From: Bryobacterales bacterium | GTDB taxonomy: Bacteria > Acidobacteriota > Terriglobia > Bryobacterales > Bryobacteraceae | Length of the DNA stretch: 8,546 bases | Assembly: GCA_003139735.1 (NCBI GenBank) | Contig: PLGA01000485.1 | Coordinates: forward strand, 438-8,983 | Reading direction: 5' to 3' | Shown here: positions 6,158-8,546 of the stretch, one piece after another | Layout: each line of letters opens with the position of its first letter | How positions within the stretch are numbered: the stretch's first letter is position 1 | Made by a program: the position numbers and the translations under genes | The notes under the pieces: model-generated | What the model saw: the letters and a program-made list of their open reading frames with translations, nothing else | Database searches by the model: none | What the model was told of the DNA's origin: nothing

Positions 6158-7333
6158 ATGAAAGCTGTCGAACGCCTCGTCCGCCACGCCCGTATCACGC
6201 GGCAGAACTACCAGAACCTGCCTAGCCCGCCGTTTCTGATCCTGTTCATCAATTCCATCTGTAATCAGAAGTGCGAGCACTGCTTTTACTGGCGAAACCT
6301 CAATCGCAAGGACGACCTTACCACGGAAGAGATTTTCGCCCTTTCGCGCTCGTTGGGACGCATTGAGAACCTCAACCTGTCCGGCGGCGAACCATTTCTG
6401 CGCCCCGAATTCGGCGAGATCTGCCGACAATTCATCCGCCAGAACAAGGTGCGGCAGATCTACGTCCCCACCAACGGATATTTCACCGACCGCACTGTCA
6501 AGCAGATCGCCGAGACCCTGAAAGAGCCGGACCTGGATCTGTTCGTGGCGGAGATTTCGCTCGACGGCCTGGGAGAGTTCCACAACAAGTTTCGGGGATC
6601 GCCGGGATCTTTCGATAGAGCCATGGCCACGTATGATGCCCTGGCGCAATTACAGGATAGCGACCCGCGGTTGCGCATTCACTCCATCTCGACCGCGACC
6701 GATGTCAACATGGACGAGATCCGGCGCCTGACGGCCTACCTGCTCGAACGCTGCCCGCGCATGGATCACCACAACCTGGCGCTGATCCGCGGCGACCGTA
6801 AGAACCCTTCCCTCCAAGGACCCGGCCTGTTGGCATACCAGCAACTCTACGATTACGTCCGCCGCGTGTGGGCCGCTCGCGAAGAAAAGCGTTACGGCTC
6901 CCTGGTAGAACCGATGCTGCAATGGGCCAAGTCGAGGACGGCCGCCCGAAAAGAACAGGTAATCCCATGCCGCGCCGGGACGCTCAGCGCCGTGGTCTAT
7001 TCCAACGGCGATGTCAGCGTATGCGAAACGCACGCGCCACTCGGAAATCTCCGCGAAAAGACATTCTGGGAAATCTGGCGGTCGCCCGAGGCGCAGACCC
7101 TGAGGGAATCCATCGCCGCCAAGCAATGCTACTGCACCAACGAAGTCTTCCTCTGGCCCAGTATCACCTACCAACCTCTGCAGTTGGTGCGGGCGATGAT
7201 CGGCGCACGGGTGTGGCAGGGACCACCGCCGCTCACCGCGGCTGAGCGAACTCCGCAGGGGCCGGACGGCGGAGCGGGCGGCTCCGGCGGCGACGGTTTG
7301 GTCACCATTCAGCCATCCGGCGGAAGAGCGTGA
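6158..7333 (+). CDS. Radical SAM protein with four-cysteine auxiliary cluster domain
   Basis: A 391-residue radical SAM enzyme. C35-x3-C39-x2-C42 binds the S-adenosylmethionine-cleaving 4Fe-4S cluster, followed by [14 protein letters not shown] (72-85, the GGE SAM-binding motif), VPTNGYF (103-109) and EISLDG (132-137). The C-terminal part has C271, then G284-x4-C289 as at the start of SPASM domains, then C324-x-C326, but lacks the CX2CX5CX3C block. These four cysteines fit a single auxiliary cluster (twitch-like). The last ~40 residues are Pro/Gly-rich, with [10 protein letters not shown] at 371-380, and look disordered. AAGGA at 6140-6144 lies 13 nt before the ATG. The stop overlaps the flippase start (TGATG). 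Its place between a carbamoyltransferase and a flippase suggests modification of a sugar or lipid carrier, but peptide modification is commoner in this superfamily. Specific reaction unknown. Confidence 0.9.
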   Translation: MKAVERLVRHARITRQNYQNLPSPPFLILFINSICNQKCEHCFYWRNLNRKDDLTTEEIFALSRSLGRIENLNLSGGEPFLRPEFGEICRQFIRQNKVRQIYVPTNGYFTDRTVKQIAETLKEPDLDLFVAEISLDGLGEFHNKFRGSPGSFDRAMATYDALAQLQDSDPRLRIHSISTATDVNMDEIRRLTAYLLERCPRMDHHNLALIRGDRKNPSLQGPGLLAYQQLYDYVRRVWAAREEKRYGSLVEPMLQWAKSRTAARKEQVIPCRAGTLSAVVYSNGDVSVCETHAPLGNLREKTFWEIWRSPEAQTLRESIAAKQCYCTNEVFLWPSITYQPLQLVRAMIGARVWQGPPPLTAAERTPQGPDGGAGGSGGDGLVTIQPSGGRA

Positions 7334-8546
7334 TGCAACCGTCCCGGGTGACGACGGAAATCGAAGAGCCGGCGCCGGAGCCGGCATCCCCCCCGCGGGC
7401 GGCGCCGCGCCACCTGGCGATCAACTTCCTGTACCTTTCCGGCGGCGAATGCGTCGCCAAGCTGCTGACGTTCGTCAGTTTCACCTTCATGTCCCGCCTC
7501 CTTGGGCCGACGAATTACGGGTTCCTGGAATTCACCATCGCGGTGATGGTGTTCTTCTCGCTTCCCGTGGATTTGGGGCTGGGGGCCTATGGCGCCCGTG
7601 AGATCGCTCGCGACGGCTCGCGCGCCCGGCGGTTGCTGCACGAAATCGTAGGGCTCAAGGTAGTGCTGGCCCTCTGCTCGCTGGCGGTGCTGGGCCTTTT
7701 CGTTTTCCTGCTGCGGAAGCCGTTTGAAGTCAAACTCCTGCTTTCGGCGTACGGGGTAAGCCTGCTGGCGGGCCCGTTCCTGCTGCAGTGGTTCTTCCAG
7801 GCGCACGACCAGATGCAATGGGTGGGAGCGGCTTCGATCGTGCGGCAGGCGGGATTTGCGGCACTGGTTTTCCTGGTGTGCCGCCGGGGAGTTCCGCTGG
7901 CCTACCTCGGACTGATCGAATGCGGGTCGGTCATGGCCGTATCGGCCTACTGCATCTACGTCGTCCGCTGGAAGATGGGTTTTGGCTGGCCTTGGCCCGA
8001 CTTTCGCATCGGCCCTCTCATCGGCCACATGGGCGAATCCCTGCCCATCGGGCTGGCCGAGCTGGCGTGGGCGTTCATGTGGTATTTCTGCACCGTCCTG
8101 TTGGGCCTGATTCTATCCGGCCAGCCGCTCGGCTGGTTCGGAGCGTCCCACCGGGCGCTGATGGCGCTGCACACCTTCGTCTGGCTGTACTTTTTCAACC
8201 TCCTGCCCTCGATCGCCCGATGCGTCGGACAGCCGCACGAGCAGCTTCTGAAACTGATGGACCGGTCTGTACGGTTTACCGCCTGGACGGGCCTGTTTCT
8301 GGCGGCGGTCTTGACTGTGACCGCTCACGATCTGCTGAGAGTCATTTACGGATATGCCTACGCTCCGGCAGGCGACACGTTTTCCGTTCTGGTATGGATG
8401 CTCCCGGTCGCTATGCTCAGCGGCCATCATCGATACGTCCTGATCGCGTACGGGCGGCAGAAGCAGTTGCTGTACTGCACGGCGGCCTCGGCGTTGGTGG
8501 CGGTGGCGTTGGGCTTTGCGCTGGTTCCGGCATTTCGCGGGATGGG
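7333..8546 (+). CDS. Polysaccharide flippase (Wzx/MOP superfamily), 3' end missing
   Basis: This inner-membrane transporter probably flips lipid-linked saccharides to the periplasmic side. The visible 404 residues start with a cytoplasmic-looking tail rich in Pro, Ala and Glu (9-26), then a run of membrane spans (about 28-52, 63-84, 106-127, 135-153, 170-185, 190-211, 238-262, 277-295, 315-332, 349-371, 378-400). SRLLGPTNYGFLEF (54-67), DLGLGAYGAREIAR (80-93) and LQWFFQAHDQMQW (151-163) are characteristic of polysaccharide synthesis/export flippases. The A of its ATG is the last base of the radical SAM stop. A GTG directly before (7330) is in frame and would add one residue. The coupling implies that transport and modification are co-produced. 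The gene runs off the right edge; a typical length is 430-500 residues, so only the last spans are missing. Confidence 0.9.
   Translation, partial: MQPSRVTTEIEEPAPEPASPPRAAPRHLAINFLYLSGGECVAKLLTFVSFTFMSRLLGPTNYGFLEFTIAVMVFFSLPVDLGLGAYGAREIARDGSRARRLLHEIVGLKVVLALCSLAVLGLFVFLLRKPFEVKLLLSAYGVSLLAGPFLLQWFFQAHDQMQWVGAASIVRQAGFAALVFLVCRRGVPLAYLGLIECGSVMAVSAYCIYVVRWKMGFGWPWPDFRIGPLIGHMGESLPIGLAELAWAFMWYFCTVLLGLILSGQPLGWFGASHRALMALHTFVWLYFFNLLPSIARCVGQPHEQLLKLMDRSVRFTAWTGLFLAAVLTVTAHDLLRVIYGYAYAPAGDTFSVLVWMLPVAMLSGHHRYVLIAYGRQKQLLYCTAASALVAVALGFALVPAFRGM

Noticed and set aside
6650..7387. 245-codon minus-strand open frame across the radical SAM gene and flippase start
   Set aside because: Composition-driven shadow: Arg/Gly/Pro-rich translation, no motif, and opposite to SAM-binding and cysteine motifs on the plus strand.
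7309..8028. 239-codon minus-strand open frame opposite the flippase
   Set aside because: The translation is highly charged and repetitive in a way expected from reading membrane-span codons backwards; no family resemblance.

Overview
The window reads as part of a cell-surface or secreted polysaccharide locus from a GC-rich bacterium. The window has no rRNA, mobile element or other taxon marker. Acidobacteriota would fit the gene set and composition, but that is a low-confidence guess. Seven protein genes fill almost all of the sequence. No tRNA, rRNA, CRISPR array, insertion sequence or integrase was seen.

Left block (1-3372, minus strand), in transcription order: a membrane-anchored family 2 glycosyltransferase (2038-3372); a NodB-type polysaccharide deacetylase (1313-2041) that overlaps it by 4 nt (ATGA); and a multi-membrane-span GT-C/GT39-type glycosyltransferase (1-1216) that runs off the left edge. 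The tight packing suggests one operon.

Centre (3373-3661): a 289-bp divergent control region. It holds a candidate sigma-54 (GG-N10-GC) promoter facing each way, recurring G5 motifs, and an inverted repeat in the predicted leader of the right operon.

Right block (3662-8546, plus strand): a small three-span membrane protein of the SxtJ family; a full-length NodU/CmcH/SxtI-type O-carbamoyltransferase (4142-5977); after a 180-bp gap, a radical SAM protein with a reduced four-cysteine C-terminal cluster domain (6158-7333); and a Wzx-like polysaccharide flippase (7333-8546), truncated by the right edge and overlapping the radical SAM stop codon by one base.

Working model: GT2 and the GT-C enzyme build or decorate a lipid-linked glycan. 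The deacetylase removes N- or O-acetyl groups. The carbamoyltransferase, perhaps with its SxtJ-like partner, adds carbamoyl groups. The radical SAM enzyme makes an unknown modification. The flippase moves the product across the inner membrane. The most notable points are the SxtJ/SxtI-type pair in a glycan locus without a SxtK-like (DUF5989) gene between or just after them, the radical SAM enzyme with no visible substrate peptide, and the possible divergent sigma-54 control.
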